A stretch of DNA of 64,000 bases from Bacillus sp. FJAT-14578 (GTDB lineage: Bacteria; Bacillota; Bacilli; Bacillales; Bacillaceae_H): assembly GCF_000504165.1 (NCBI RefSeq), contig NZ_AYSE01000005.1, positions 372,001 through 436,000 on the forward strand, in the 5' to 3' direction. The stretch's first letter is position 1. Each line of letters begins with the position of its first letter. Below the pieces are notes generated by a model. That model did no database searches. It was given only the letters and a program-made list of their open reading frames with translations, and was not told where the DNA came from. This document shows positions 48,990 through 58,101 of this stretch, one piece after another. The translations under genes and the position numbers were made by a program.

Positions 48990-49085
48990 ACTGGACTAAA
49001 TAGAATGTTTGTTTTACAATAACTATTGTTTAAGTAAATAATTCATAATTATCTAAATAAACAAACATTCCAGTGTTTTTTATTT
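48990..49085 (+). promoter_or_regulatory. Large imperfect inverted repeat in the liv leader
   Basis: GAATGTTTGTTTTA (49003-49016) faces TAAACAAACATTC (49058-49070), with ACTGG (near 48992) and CCAGT (49070-49074) outside, then TTTTTTATTTATT. This could be a terminator or attenuator 70 bp before livJ, or an operator. Confidence 0.5.
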
Positions 49086-49155
49086 ATTAGAAAATAACTC
49101 TTCACTGCGTTTGTAATTTTTAGAAAATTATAAAAATAAAAAGGGGGAATTATTT

Positions 49156-50346
49156 ATGGAAAAAAAGATTATGAAGAAAAAATTTACTCATGTGCTTATG
49201 GCTTCGACCGTATTGGCAGGGTTATTAGCCGGTTGCTCAGGAAGTAAAGAAAGTTCAGGTGGAGGCGATGATGTAATTAAAATTGGAGCTAACTTGGAGC
49301 TCTCAGGTCCGGTTGCTTCCTATGGACAATCAATCGCTGAAGGGGTAGACCTTGCAGTTGAAGAAATCAATAAAAGCGGCGGAGTAGATGGAAAGAAATT
49401 GGAAATAGTTAAAGTAGATAATAAGTCTGATGCGGCAGAGGCAACGAACGCGGCAATTAAATTAACCAGTCAGGATAAGGTAACGGCCATTATCGGTGCA
49501 GCGACTAGCGGTAATACTGTGGCACAGGTACAGATCGCAAACGATAACCAAACCGTTCTTCTTAGCCCTTCGGGAACTAGTCCAAACGTAACAGTAGCAG
49601 AGGATGGAAAAGTGAATGATTTTGTTTTCCGTACTTCCTTTATCGATCCATTTCAAGGAACAGTTGCCGCTAACTTTGCAGCTGGGGATTTAAAGGTAAA
49701 AAATGCAGCAATTTTTGCGGACAGTGCGAGTGATTATGCAAAAGGCCTTGCGGCTTCCTTTAAGGAAACATTCGAAGCGGCAGGAGGAAAGGTTGTCTCT
49801 GAAGAGGCTTATGTAGCCAAGGATACGGACTTCCGTTCGACATTAACTCGTATCAAGGCAGCGAACCCGGAATTCATTTTTATTCCTGGATATTACGAAG
49901 AAGTAGGCCTAATCATCAAGCAAGCTCGTGAAATGGGCATTACAGTACCATTTATGGGCGGTGACGGTTGGGATTCACCAAAGTTAGTCGAATTGGCAGG
50001 TGCTGATGCTTTAAATAACACATATATCACAAACCATTACTCTTCTCAAGATCCAGATGACACCATTCAAAAGTTTGTAACTACGTTTACAGATAAGAAC
50101 GATGGTAAATCGCCGGATGCATTTAATGCACTTGGTTATGATTCTATTTATCTACTAGCTGATGCAGTCAAACGTGCTGGTGATACTGATCCAAGCAAAA
50201 TCAAGGATGCTCTTGCCGAAACGAAAGATTTATCTCTTGTTACTGGTATAGTTACTGTTGATGACAAACATAATCCAATTAAATCAGCCACTGTTTTAGA
50301 GTATAAAGAAGGGAAGCAGGTCTTCAAGACGAAAGTTAATCCTTAA
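49156..50346 (+). CDS. livJ: Branched-chain amino acid ABC transporter, substrate-binding lipoprotein
   Basis: 396 residues. Signal peptide and lipobox LLAGC (Cys27), Gly/Ser linker, then the periplasmic-binding type I fold of the LivJ/LivK kind: IKIGANLELSGPVASYGQS, IIGAATSGNTVAQVQIAND, FIFIPGYYEEVGLIIKQAR and NALGYDSIYLLADAVKRAG. AAAGGGGG precedes the ATG. The ligand is probably Leu/Ile/Val but could be another amino acid. Confidence 0.9.
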   Translation: MEKKIMKKKFTHVLMASTVLAGLLAGCSGSKESSGGGDDVIKIGANLELSGPVASYGQSIAEGVDLAVEEINKSGGVDGKKLEIVKVDNKSDAAEATNAAIKLTSQDKVTAIIGAATSGNTVAQVQIANDNQTVLLSPSGTSPNVTVAEDGKVNDFVFRTSFIDPFQGTVAANFAAGDLKVKNAAIFADSASDYAKGLAASFKETFEAAGGKVVSEEAYVAKDTDFRSTLTRIKAANPEFIFIPGYYEEVGLIIKQAREMGITVPFMGGDGWDSPKLVELAGADALNNTYITNHYSSQDPDDTIQKFVTTFTDKNDGKSPDAFNALGYDSIYLLADAVKRAGDTDPSKIKDALAETKDLSLVTGIVTVDDKHNPIKSATVLEYKEGKQVFKTKVNP

Positions 50347-50430
50347 GATTAAACTAGAGAAATGGGGGGGTGATTATCCCTCCCATTTTCATTTTTCAGC
50401 AGTTGAAGACTCTAGAAGGAGTGAGAATTC

Positions 50431-51306
50431 ATGGAATGGATACAGCAAATAATAAACGGTATTTCACTCGGCAGTATCTATGCATTAATAGCACTAGGCT
50501 ATACGATGGTTTATGGAATTATTAAATTAATTAACTTTGCTCATGGCGACGTTTTTATGGTCGGTTCATTTATTGGCTTTTATGCTATTGCAGGATGGGG
50601 ACTAAGCTTCTTCCCGGCACTATTATTATCGATGGCTGCTTGTGCTGTATTTGGAGTGCTGATTGAACGAATCGCTTATAAACGACTTCGTAATGCAACT
50701 AGAATAGCAGCTTTAATTACGGCGATCGGAGTCTCCCTTCTTATTGAATACGGGGTTATCTATATTCGCGGGGCACAACCCGAAGCTTATCCAAATGTAT
50801 TGCCTAACAAAACTTTTGACTTTTTTGGCGCTCAAATTAGCAGTCAATCTCTTCTGATTCTATCAATTTCAGTTATTTTAATGATCATTTTACAATTCAT
50901 CGTTCATCGAACCAAAATTGGGAAAGCGATGCGTGCAGTTTCCCATGATATAGAAGCAGCTCGACTAATGGGAATCAATGTAGATACAACCATTTCTGCT
51001 ACTTTTGCTATTGGTTCGGCTTTAGCAGGGGCAGCTGGCGTTATTTTTGGTGTGTATTATACAAAGATCGAACCGCTAATGGGGGTTATCCCTGGTTTGA
51101 AGGCATTCGTAGCCGCCGTTTTAGGTGGAATAGGTATTATTCCGGGAGCCATGGTCGGAGGGCTTGTACTTGGAGTTGTAGAAACAGTGGTTAGTGCCTT
51201 GGGATATTCCTTATGGAGAGACGCCGCAGCATTCATTATTCTTATATTAATCCTTATCTTTAGACCGTCGGGCATCTTCGGTAAAAATACAAGAGAGAAA
51301 GTGTAG
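50431..51306 (+). CDS. livH: Branched-chain amino acid ABC transporter permease LivH
   Basis: 291 residues, about eight membrane helices. NGISLGSIYALIALGYTMVYGIIKLINFAHGD is the family start and GLKAFVAAVLGGIGIIPGAM the coupling region. AGAAGGAG precedes the ATG. Confidence 0.94.
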   Translation: MEWIQQIINGISLGSIYALIALGYTMVYGIIKLINFAHGDVFMVGSFIGFYAIAGWGLSFFPALLLSMAACAVFGVLIERIAYKRLRNATRIAALITAIGVSLLIEYGVIYIRGAQPEAYPNVLPNKTFDFFGAQISSQSLLILSISVILMIILQFIVHRTKIGKAMRAVSHDIEAARLMGINVDTTISATFAIGSALAGAAGVIFGVYYTKIEPLMGVIPGLKAFVAAVLGGIGIIPGAMVGGLVLGVVETVVSALGYSLWRDAAAFIILILILIFRPSGIFGKNTREKV

Positions 51307-51319
51307 GTGAGACAGACTT

Positions 51320-52270
51320 ATGAAAAAGGCAAAAGGGTTTTGGCTGTTTTTAATTCTATCGTTAGTCGTTTATGGGATGGTTCAATTTCTCGTCACCACT
51401 GAAATGTTGAATCCATTTTATACCAATACACTAATCTTTATGGCCATTAACATTATTTTGGCAGTCAGTCTTCATTTAGTCATTGGGATCACTGGGCAAT
51501 TCTCGATTGGACATGCCGGGTTTTTAGCGGTAGGGGCTTATATTTCCGCTATTTTCACCATGAAGTTACAACTTTCATTTCCGTTGGCTTTGGTAGCGGG
51601 AGGGATTGTTGCCGCTTTAGCCGGTTTGATTGTCGGGATTCCCAGTCTACGTTTAAAAGGCGATTATTTAGCAATTGCTACCTTAGGATTTGCGGAAATT
51701 ATTCGAATTGTATTCCTGAATATTGAGTATGTTGGAGGCGCTGCAGGTATGCAGGTTTCCCATTTAACTACTTGGACATATACTTTCCTATGTTTATTTA
51801 TTACCCTGTTGGTTATCATGAATTTTACAAATTCGAGGCATGGACGGGCATGTATCTCGGTTCGTGAAAATGAAATTGCAGCAGATGCGATGGGAATCAA
51901 TACTACTTACTATAAGGTTGTCGCTTTCGCCCTTGGTTCGTTCTTTGCGGGGATTGCGGGAGGGTTGTATTCCCATAACTTTTATATCATTCAGCCGACA
52001 AATTTCGGTTTCTTAAAATCGTTTGATATTTTGATTTATGTTGTTTTAGGTGGACTTGGAAGTTTATCTGGATCCGTGATTGCAGCCATTTTATTAACAA
52101 TCATTTCAACTTTCTTACAGGACTACCCGGAAACACGCATGATTATCTATAGCTTAGTGTTGGTTATTGTTATGCTATATCGACCTCAAGGGTTAATGGG
52201 TACTCGTGAAATCACAGATTATTTCGGCAAGTGGAAAGGTACGAAAGGAGGTAACTCGTATGGGAAGTAA
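51320..52270 (+). CDS. livM: Branched-chain amino acid ABC transporter permease LivM
   Basis: 316 residues, with LVIGITGQFSIGHAGFLAVGAYISA, RLKGDYLAIATLGFAEIIR and FDILIYVVLGGLGSLSG. Overlaps livG by 11 bases. Confidence 0.94.
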   Translation: MKKAKGFWLFLILSLVVYGMVQFLVTTEMLNPFYTNTLIFMAINIILAVSLHLVIGITGQFSIGHAGFLAVGAYISAIFTMKLQLSFPLALVAGGIVAALAGLIVGIPSLRLKGDYLAIATLGFAEIIRIVFLNIEYVGGAAGMQVSHLTTWTYTFLCLFITLLVIMNFTNSRHGRACISVRENEIAADAMGINTTYYKVVAFALGSFFAGIAGGLYSHNFYIIQPTNFGFLKSFDILIYVVLGGLGSLSGSVIAAILLTIISTFLQDYPETRMIIYSLVLVIVMLYRPQGLMGTREITDYFGKWKGTKGGNSYGK

Positions 52271-53048
52271 TCCTTTGCTTCAAGTTCAAGGCGCTGGGAT
52301 TCAATTTGGTGGACTAAAGGCTGTTTCGGGTATTAATATGGAAATCCATCAAGGAGAGCTTATCGGGCTTATCGGACCTAATGGAGCCGGAAAAACGACC
52401 AGTTTTAATTTGCTGACAGGAGTGTACGTTCCAACTGAAGGCGAAATTTTATTCGATGGAAAACGTCTAAATGGATTGGCTCCTTATCAGGTTACGCGCA
52501 GGGGAATCAGCCGCACATTTCAAAACATTCGCCTTTTTAATGAGCTATCTGTATTGGATAACGTTAAAGTAGCTTATCACTCTTTAGCTAAACATTCGAT
52601 TCTAAGTTCTATATTGCGTCTCCCTTCCCATTTTTCCGGAGAAAGAGAGATGGAGGAAAAGTCCATTGAGTTTCTCAAAATCTTTCAATTAGACCGATTT
52701 AAGGATGAAAAAGCAAAAAATTTACCTTATGGCCAACAGCGAAGATTAGAAATTGCGAGAGCATTAGCTGCGGGACCTAAGCTATTATTGCTGGATGAAC
52801 CAGCGGCAGGGATGAATCCTCAAGAGACCCACGAGCTTATGGAGTTAATTGCTTTTATTCGTCAAAAGTTTAATTTGACCATTTTATTAATTGAGCATGA
52901 TATGCACTTGGTAATGGGAATTTGTGAACGGATTTATGTATTAGATCACGGTCAGCTTATTGCGGAAGGATCACCAAACGAAATCCGCAATCATCCGAAA
53001 GTCATTGAGGCTTATTTAGGAGAGGAGGTTGCTAGCGACCATGCTTAA
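52260..53048 (+). CDS. livG: Branched-chain amino acid ABC transporter ATPase LivG
   Basis: 262 residues from ATG 52260, with AAAGGAGG eight bases before it; the longer frame from 52206 is a shadow of livM. Walker A GPNGAGKTT, the LivG-type insert after GISRTFQNIRLF, signature LPYGQQRR, Walker B LLLLDEPAAGMNP. Confidence 0.95.
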   Translation: MGSNPLLQVQGAGIQFGGLKAVSGINMEIHQGELIGLIGPNGAGKTTSFNLLTGVYVPTEGEILFDGKRLNGLAPYQVTRRGISRTFQNIRLFNELSVLDNVKVAYHSLAKHSILSSILRLPSHFSGEREMEEKSIEFLKIFQLDRFKDEKAKNLPYGQQRRLEIARALAAGPKLLLLDEPAAGMNPQETHELMELIAFIRQKFNLTILLIEHDMHLVMGICERIYVLDHGQLIAEGSPNEIRNHPKVIEAYLGEEVASDHA

Positions 53049-53748
53049 AGTTGATCAGATTGATGTTTATTATGGAAATATTCAAGCACTTAAAGGAGTT
53101 TCCTTGGAAGTAAATGAAGGAGAAATTGTTACTTTAATCGGAGCTAACGGAGCAGGGAAAAGCACTCTCTTGAAAACTTTGTCGGGTTTGCTTAAGCCTA
53201 AGGAAGGGACAATCCAATACTTGGATCATTCCATTTCTGGTAAGCCGGCTCAAGCAATCGTGAAAGCAGGAATATCCCATGTGCCGGAAGGACGCCGGGT
53301 ATTTGCAAATATGACAGTTGAGGAAAACCTGGAATTGGGTGCCTACTTAAGAAAAGATTCGAATGAGATTCGTAAAGACATTCAAAAAGTATATGAGCTT
53401 TTTCCGCGTCTGCTTGAGCGTCGAAAGCAGTTATCTGGAACACTTTCTGGGGGAGAGCAGCAAATGTTGGCCATGGGAAGAGCCATCATGGCAAGACCTA
53501 AGCTCCTTTTGCTTGATGAGCCGTCGATGGGATTAGCTCCGCTGATGGTCAAAACCATCTTTCAGATTATTGAAGAAATCAATCGTGATGGAACGACGAT
53601 TCTGTTGGTCGAACAAAATGCCAACATGGCTTTATCCATTGCCAACCGGGCGTACGTTATTGAAACTGGACGTGTGGTGATTTCAGGCACAGCAGAAGAG
53701 CTGCAGGCAAGCGAACAAATTAAAATGGCTTACCTTGGCGGACTTTAG
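53041..53748 (+). CDS. livF: Branched-chain amino acid ABC transporter ATPase LivF
   Basis: 235 residues from ATG 53041 (AGGAGG 12 bases before). Walker A GANGAGKST, signature LSGGEQQML, Walker B LLLLDEPSMGLAP. Overlaps livG by 8 bases. Last gene of the transporter operon. Confidence 0.95.
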   Translation: MLKVDQIDVYYGNIQALKGVSLEVNEGEIVTLIGANGAGKSTLLKTLSGLLKPKEGTIQYLDHSISGKPAQAIVKAGISHVPEGRRVFANMTVEENLELGAYLRKDSNEIRKDIQKVYELFPRLLERRKQLSGTLSGGEQQMLAMGRAIMARPKLLLLDEPSMGLAPLMVKTIFQIIEEINRDGTTILLVEQNANMALSIANRAYVIETGRVVISGTAEELQASEQIKMAYLGGL

Positions 53749-53783
53749 TTAAGGAAAATAAAATATCATAAAATAATGATGTG

Positions 53784-53815
53784 ACAACCCCAGCTTGCTT
53801 GAGCTGGGGTTGTTG
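53784..53815 (+). terminator. liv operon terminator
   Basis: ACAACCCCAGCT pairs with AGCTGGGGTTGT around a six-base loop; the downstream T content is low (TGCATCAATT). Confidence 0.75.
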
Positions 53816-53963
53816 CATCAATTAGGTATAGATGAAGTGGTTTCAGGTGACCTGGTTGTGAGTATAACTCGCACAGCAAAAAAAGTGAAAGCGAAGCTTG
53901 ATGCAATCAAAAGATTGGAATCCATTTTTTGTGCCCAACCTTTTTACTTCCCATGACAGGGCA

Positions 53964-54965
53964 TCATTTCTTCTGTCTTAATTTAGCTCTTTCCGCACGC
54001 TCCCACATTTTTAACTGAGGATATGGATCAAATGACCATTCTGTTACGCCGTTATCTTTGTACATCCCATAGTGCAAGTGTGGAGGGAACTTGCCGGATG
54101 TGCCGGGAGGGCCGTATCCGGAGCTGCCGACACCGCCTATAAGCATGCCGGGTTCTACGATTTGTCCCACTTTTAAATCTTTCGCAAACCCGCTTAAATG
54201 AGCGAAATAGTGATAAACGTTATTCAAGTCACGAATACCGATTCGCCACCCGCCATATCGATTCCATCCTTTTAACTCGATAATTCCATAGCAAGTAGAG
54301 CGAACAGGGACTCCATAACCTGCGAATATGTCTGTTCCTTCATGAATACGACGCCCTCCCCAGCCTCTTGCATCTCCCCATGTATTTTTATAGCTGTAAT
54401 TGGAGCGAAGCAGAACAGGAAATACTTTATCATGAAGGTTTAGACGATTATATTTCTCGAATAATTTAGCATTGCCAACAATGATATCAACAGCTTTGGC
54501 GCGTCTGTAATAATTCCACAGAGCCATCTTAATGTGTTCGTGACTTGTTCCAAAGGATTGAAGATAATGGGCGATTGACATGATGACGTCCTCATCATTA
54601 TGAACGGAAGCTTTCCCATCCCCGTCTCCATCTTTTCCATATCCGCCGAACAGACGAATAGTAGCTGGATTGGTATCTTCTGGTTGTGGATTTAAAGGAC
54701 CTGCCCACTTGCCTTGCTCAAAATAAATAGATAAGGTACCTTGTTCTCTTGGGATATCTTTTCTTCCCCGCCGGGCACTGCGCTCATACTGATCGATTCC
54801 TGCGAAGTAAAACCAGGGAATTTGTGTGAACGCTTCCGCCTTTTTATACAACTCTATCCGCCGGGCATTGATTGCTTCTTCATCTTGCACATTTGTCGTG
54901 GCGTAACCTATCTGACAGTTAGAAAAAGTGAAGATGAAAAGGAGAAACCATAGTAAAGCTTTCAA
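53964..54965 (-). CDS. lytH: LytH-type L-Ala-D-Glu endopeptidase (M23 family)
   Basis: 333 residues from a TTG at 54965, seven bases after AAGGAGG. Signal-like KALLWFLLFIFTFSNCQIGYA, a helical middle region, and an M23 zinc peptidase domain with HEGTDIFAGYGVPV and PPHLHYGMY carrying His/Asp/His ligands. B. subtilis LytH (YunA) trims spore cortex peptides under SigK, and lies next to yunB, as here. Longer upstream starts lack a site. Confidence 0.9.
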   Translation of the reverse strand: MKALLWFLLFIFTFSNCQIGYATTNVQDEEAINARRIELYKKAEAFTQIPWFYFAGIDQYERSARRGRKDIPREQGTLSIYFEQGKWAGPLNPQPEDTNPATIRLFGGYGKDGDGDGKASVHNDEDVIMSIAHYLQSFGTSHEHIKMALWNYYRRAKAVDIIVGNAKLFEKYNRLNLHDKVFPVLLRSNYSYKNTWGDARGWGGRRIHEGTDIFAGYGVPVRSTCYGIIELKGWNRYGGWRIGIRDLNNVYHYFAHLSGFAKDLKVGQIVEPGMLIGGVGSSGYGPPGTSGKFPPHLHYGMYKDNGVTEWSFDPYPQLKMWERAERAKLRQKK

Positions 54966-55036
54966 TTCTAATCCTCCTTCCAACTGCTCCATAAGAATAG
55001 TTTGCGGGATAAAAGCTAATTCATAAATATAAAATA
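54966..55036. other. lytH upstream region
   Basis: Short AT-rich stretch before the 23-bp hairpin at 55037. A SigK-type promoter would be expected here or within the hairpin; no confident match. Confidence 0.35.
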
Positions 55037-55086
55037 TTACCAATGATGGGCATGTATCTTTTCAGATACATGCCCATCATTGGTAA
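55037..55086. repeat. Perfect 23-bp inverted repeat with 4-base loop
   Basis: Arm 55037-55059 (TTACCAATGATGGGCATGT and on) is exactly complementary to 55064-55086, loop TTTC. No T-run follows on either side. It lies about 70 bp upstream of lytH. Much longer and more perfect than other hairpins in the window. Confidence 0.85.
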
Positions 55087-55144
55087 AAGTGGACCGTGCC
55101 GCTTGTTAAGTGGAGAAACGGGATATAGAGTAAACGGTCCACTT
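55087..55144. repeat. Second inverted repeat (AAGTGGACCGT)
   Basis: AAGTGGACCGT at 55087-55097 and ACGGTCCACTT at 55134-55144 are exact complements, with CTTGTT/AACAAG further inside and outside. It directly abuts the 23-bp hairpin, so the two may form one composite structure. Confidence 0.75.
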
Positions 55145-55272
55145 CGTAAACAAGTAAAAGAAAAATGGAACTTAAATGATTTCCAATATTTTAAAGGGAA
55201 GAGATGAGGTAAATAGTGGGCAGGGAACTTGTCGAAAGCGCTTTTTAATGTTAAAGTGACATATAGTATGTG

Positions 55273-55414
55273 GTTCAAAAAGGAGGACAAAAAGGACCGA
55301 GAAGTTCAAGGAAGCGCCGTCTCGAGCAACGGAGCGTATGCGGTTAATACGTGAGTAGCGGAGAGACAAGCTGACGCCGAAATTCGACGGTCATTTTTCC
55401 CGGACTTTTTGAAC
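55273..55414 (+). repeat. Dispersed 142-bp repeat family, copy 4
   Basis: GTTCAAAAAGGAGGAC to GGACTTTTTGAAC, same orientation as copies 1 and 3. Ends 88 bp before the lipA start; an ordinary promoter could fit between, unlike the other copies. Confidence 0.85.
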
Positions 55415-55502
55415 AACCTCATATAGTTATGCTTTAATGAAAAGTCGTATACACTTACATATACATTGAAAATTGGAACGATCATGGATGGAGTGAATGT
55501 AG

Positions 55503-56405
55503 ATGGCCACAAAAGAAGAACATGTTCGCAAACCGGAATGGTTGAAAATCAAATTAAATACGAATGAAAATTATACAGGTTTAAAGAAGATGATGAGGGA
55601 AAAGAACCTTCATACCGTTTGTGAGGAAGCACGGTGCCCTAATATTCATGAGTGCTGGGCGGTTCGCCGTACAGCTACGTTTATGATTCTCGGGGACGTT
55701 TGTACACGTGCCTGTCGTTTTTGCGCCGTAAAAACCGGTTTGCCTTCTGAATTAGATTGGAAAGAACCAGAAAGGGTAGCTGACTCTGTACAGTTAATGA
55801 ATTTGAAGCATGCCGTTATTACAGCTGTTGCCCGTGATGATTTAAAAGATGGAGGAGCAGAGGTGTTTGCAGAAACGGTTCGTGCCGTTCGCCGTAAAAA
55901 CCCGTTTACGTCGATTGAAGTTCTGCCTTCTGATATGGGCGGAATTGAAGAAAATTTAAAAATGTTGATGGATGCTCGTCCTGACATTTTAAACCACAAT
56001 ATTGAAACGGTCCGACGCTTAACGCCTAGAGTTCGTGCACGTGCTAAATATGACCGTTCATTAGAGTTTCTTCGTCGTGCGAAAGAGATGCAGCCAGATA
56101 TCCCGACTAAATCAAGTTTGATGGTTGGTTTAGGTGAGACAAAAGAAGAAATCATTGAAACGATGGATGATTTACGTGCCAACAATGTGGATATTATGAC
56201 GATTGGGCAATATTTGCAGCCAACGAAAAAGCATTTAAAAGTGGTGAAGTATTACACGCCACAAGAATTTGAAGAGTTAAGAGAGATTGGATTGAGCAAA
56301 GGATTCAGCCATGTTGAAGCAGGCCCGCTTGTCCGCTCATCTTATCATGCTGACGAGCAAGTCAACTCTGCTACAAAGCAAATGCGTGATAAAGAGAACG
56401 CGTAA
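55503..56405 (+). CDS. lipA: Lipoyl synthase
   Basis: 300-residue radical-SAM enzyme inserting two sulfurs into protein-bound octanoate. Auxiliary cluster Cys40, Cys45, Cys51 ([12 protein letters not shown]); SAM cluster Cys67, Cys71, Cys74 (CTRACRFC); C-terminal RSSYHAD with the Ser ligand. Works with the lipoyl relay through GcvH. ATGGAGTGAATG precedes the ATG. Confidence 0.97.
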   Translation: MATKEEHVRKPEWLKIKLNTNENYTGLKKMMREKNLHTVCEEARCPNIHECWAVRRTATFMILGDVCTRACRFCAVKTGLPSELDWKEPERVADSVQLMNLKHAVITAVARDDLKDGGAEVFAETVRAVRRKNPFTSIEVLPSDMGGIEENLKMLMDARPDILNHNIETVRRLTPRVRARAKYDRSLEFLRRAKEMQPDIPTKSSLMVGLGETKEEIIETMDDLRANNVDIMTIGQYLQPTKKHLKVVKYYTPQEFEELREIGLSKGFSHVEAGPLVRSSYHADEQVNSATKQMRDKENA

Positions 56406-56406
56406 T

Positions 56407-56446
56407 AAAAACGTCCCGGCTCATTCAATCCGGGACGTTTTTTTAT
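56407..56446 (+). terminator. lipA terminator
   Basis: AAAAACGTCCCGG pairs with CCGGGACGTTTTT, followed by TTTATG. Confidence 0.88.
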
Positions 56447-56452
56447 GTTTAG

Positions 56453-56577
56453 CCTCAGCCCCCAGCCTCTTCGGGCGAGCCGGTCAAGTTAAAGTACGAC
56501 TTTCATCCTGCTTCCGATGTGCAAAGAAGGGCGAGTGCCGGCATTGCTGTGGTTATACGGGTGCTTACGCTTTTCTT
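56453..56577 (-). repeat. Dispersed 3'-end repeat (family B), divergent copy
   Basis: Runs from TAGCCTCAGCCCCCAGCC to GTGCTTACGCTTTTCTT. The CGCTTTTCTT end matches the copies at 18578 and 59612, and like them it abuts the stop codon of a minus-strand gene (yutC at 56580). The interior is diverged, so membership is tentative. Confidence 0.45.
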
Positions 56578-56579
56578 CA

Positions 56580-57260
56580 TTAGTCTTTTAATTGATGTTC
56601 CATGGAAGGGCGGTCTTTAAGGTCGCCGTCCATTGGGTCATTCAATTCATTTTTCATTTCGCCGTTTGCATCTTCTCCGTCGCTCATTTTGCGGCCTTGT
56701 GGAGATTTCAGCATTTCACGGACTGTATTTTCAATGGATCGTTCCATATTGGGTGTAGTAGACCCGACCATACTGTAGTTTTCAATGTCCTGCATAATGC
56801 GAGGATTGTCTGTCACATATACATGATAGTATCTTGGAACGACAGACATGGCTGTTCGTTTTACTTGGTCTGCTGCTTCCATGCGGTTTTCCTCAGTTGT
56901 TTTGTAGCCGATGAGTACTTCTTCATCCGTCACCAATGTTGCGACATCGTTAATGTTGGGAAGGGCTACAGCCAGGCGGCTAATGGTATCCGCTGCCTTC
57001 TCGCGATCAAATGCCGCAATTTTTTGGTACATGTTGACATCGTTTCCTGTTGGGCTTTTTTGATGTCTCACAAACCCATAACGGGAAGTGCCGCGATCAT
57101 CCGTCATATTTTCTTCGTTATAAATTTCATTTCGATCTGATACATTAATGGTATTGCCGCTTTCCTCATACAATGCTTCTTCATTCTCTGTCATACCTGA
57201 TTGGCATCCAGTAATCGTAAAGAGAGAAGCAGCAAGAACATAGCAAAATGTCTTGTTCAA
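56580..57260 (-). CDS. yutC: Sporulation lipoprotein, YhcN/YlaJ family (YutC-like)
   Basis: 226 residues from a TTG at 57260, eight bases after GGGGG (a GTG at 57269 is nearer and less likely). Signal peptide with lipobox TITGC (Cys19), then an acidic spacer and the YhcN-like domain (NINDVATLVTDEEVLIGYK ... VVPRYYHVYVTDNPRIMQDIENY). The acidic Asp/Met-rich tail is probably disordered. Position after lipA matches B. subtilis yutC. Confidence 0.85.
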   Translation of the reverse strand: MNKTFCYVLAASLFTITGCQSGMTENEEALYEESGNTINVSDRNEIYNEENMTDDRGTSRYGFVRHQKSPTGNDVNMYQKIAAFDREKAADTISRLAVALPNINDVATLVTDEEVLIGYKTTEENRMEAADQVKRTAMSVVPRYYHVYVTDNPRIMQDIENYSMVGSTTPNMERSIENTVREMLKSPQGRKMSDGEDANGEMKNELNDPMDGDLKDRPSMEHQLKD

Positions 57261-57375
57261 TAGTAACACCCCCTACTTATTAGGGTGCTGCATTTACTCG
57301 GATTTTTTCGTGTTAATTGATGGTTTAGTGTCTATAATTATGGTATTGTTAACAGGAAGGAGGAGGGGATATTTT

Positions 57376-57651
57376 ATGATTTGCATCAATAATATTTGCT
57401 ATGAGGTCGTAAAAGAGTTCCGGGACGGCTTTAATGAAGAAACTTTCAGGGCAAGGTACAGCGATATCTTAACAAGATACGACTATATTGTCGGCGATTG
57501 GGGCTATAATCAGCTTCGGCTTCGGGGATTCTTTGACGACCAAAACCAAAAATCGACATATGATACAAAAATCAGTACATTAAATGATTACATCCAGGAA
57601 TACTGTAATTTCGGGTGTGCTTATTTTGTGGTTAAAAAAGTGCATAAATAA
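57376..57651 (+). CDS. yutD: YutD-like protein
   Basis: 91 residues from ATG 57376 after AGGAGGGG; the longer frame from 57253 overlaps yutC. The product contains YEVVKEFRDGFNEETFRARYSD, YDYIVGDWGYNQLRLRGFF and EYCNFGCAYFVVKK, conserved in YutD of Bacilli. Function unknown. Divergent from yutC. Confidence 0.88.
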   Translation: MICINNICYEVVKEFRDGFNEETFRARYSDILTRYDYIVGDWGYNQLRLRGFFDDQNQKSTYDTKISTLNDYIQEYCNFGCAYFVVKKVHK

Positions 57652-57697
57652 AAAGGTCAAGAAGAAAGACGCTTTGTCCTTCGCTTGACCTTTTTAT
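57650..57697. terminator. Terminator between yutD and the DUF3055-type gene
   Basis: AAAAAGGTCAAG pairs with CTTGACCTTTTT, with AAAGAC/GTCCTT able to extend the stem. Bidirectional for the convergent genes. Confidence 0.85.
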
Positions 57698-57964
57698 TTA
57701 GATAATTTCGTATAAAAACTCCCGCAGCTCCTGTGCATCTTCTTCGTTGAGCTTATAGACATCTTCTAAATAGCCTGGTTCATCCAAGTCATCCTGACCA
57801 ATAATGGCAAAGCGTCCGCCTTGAATATCAAGCACGAGATGCTTCCCATAATAACGGTCGGATTGAACAATCGCTAAATCAAATCGTTGGTTCTCTCCCA
57901 TAAAACTAATAAATCTTGTCTTTGTCTCGACTGTATCATCGTATAAAAAAAAGCGTTCACCCAT
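57698..57964 (-). CDS. DUF3055-like protein
   Basis: 88 residues beginning MGERFFLYDDTVETKTRFIS, with GENQRFDLAIVQSDRYYGKHLVLD and an acidic C-terminus (LNEEDAQELREFLYE). Family assignment is from memory of DUF3055 sequences. GGGAGG lies before the ATG. Function unknown. Confidence 0.7.
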   Translation of the reverse strand: MGERFFLYDDTVETKTRFISFMGENQRFDLAIVQSDRYYGKHLVLDIQGGRFAIIGQDDLDEPGYLEDVYKLNEEDAQELREFLYEII

Positions 57965-58101
57965 TTATTTATTCCTCCCATCGGTATTCCTTAGTGCATA
58001 TATAATCATAACAAGAAACGCCTGTCCCTACACCATGAATTTTATTAACCATATGTTTAGATATGTTAAAATAAACATATGTCAGAGAAAGGGGAATTAT
58101 T

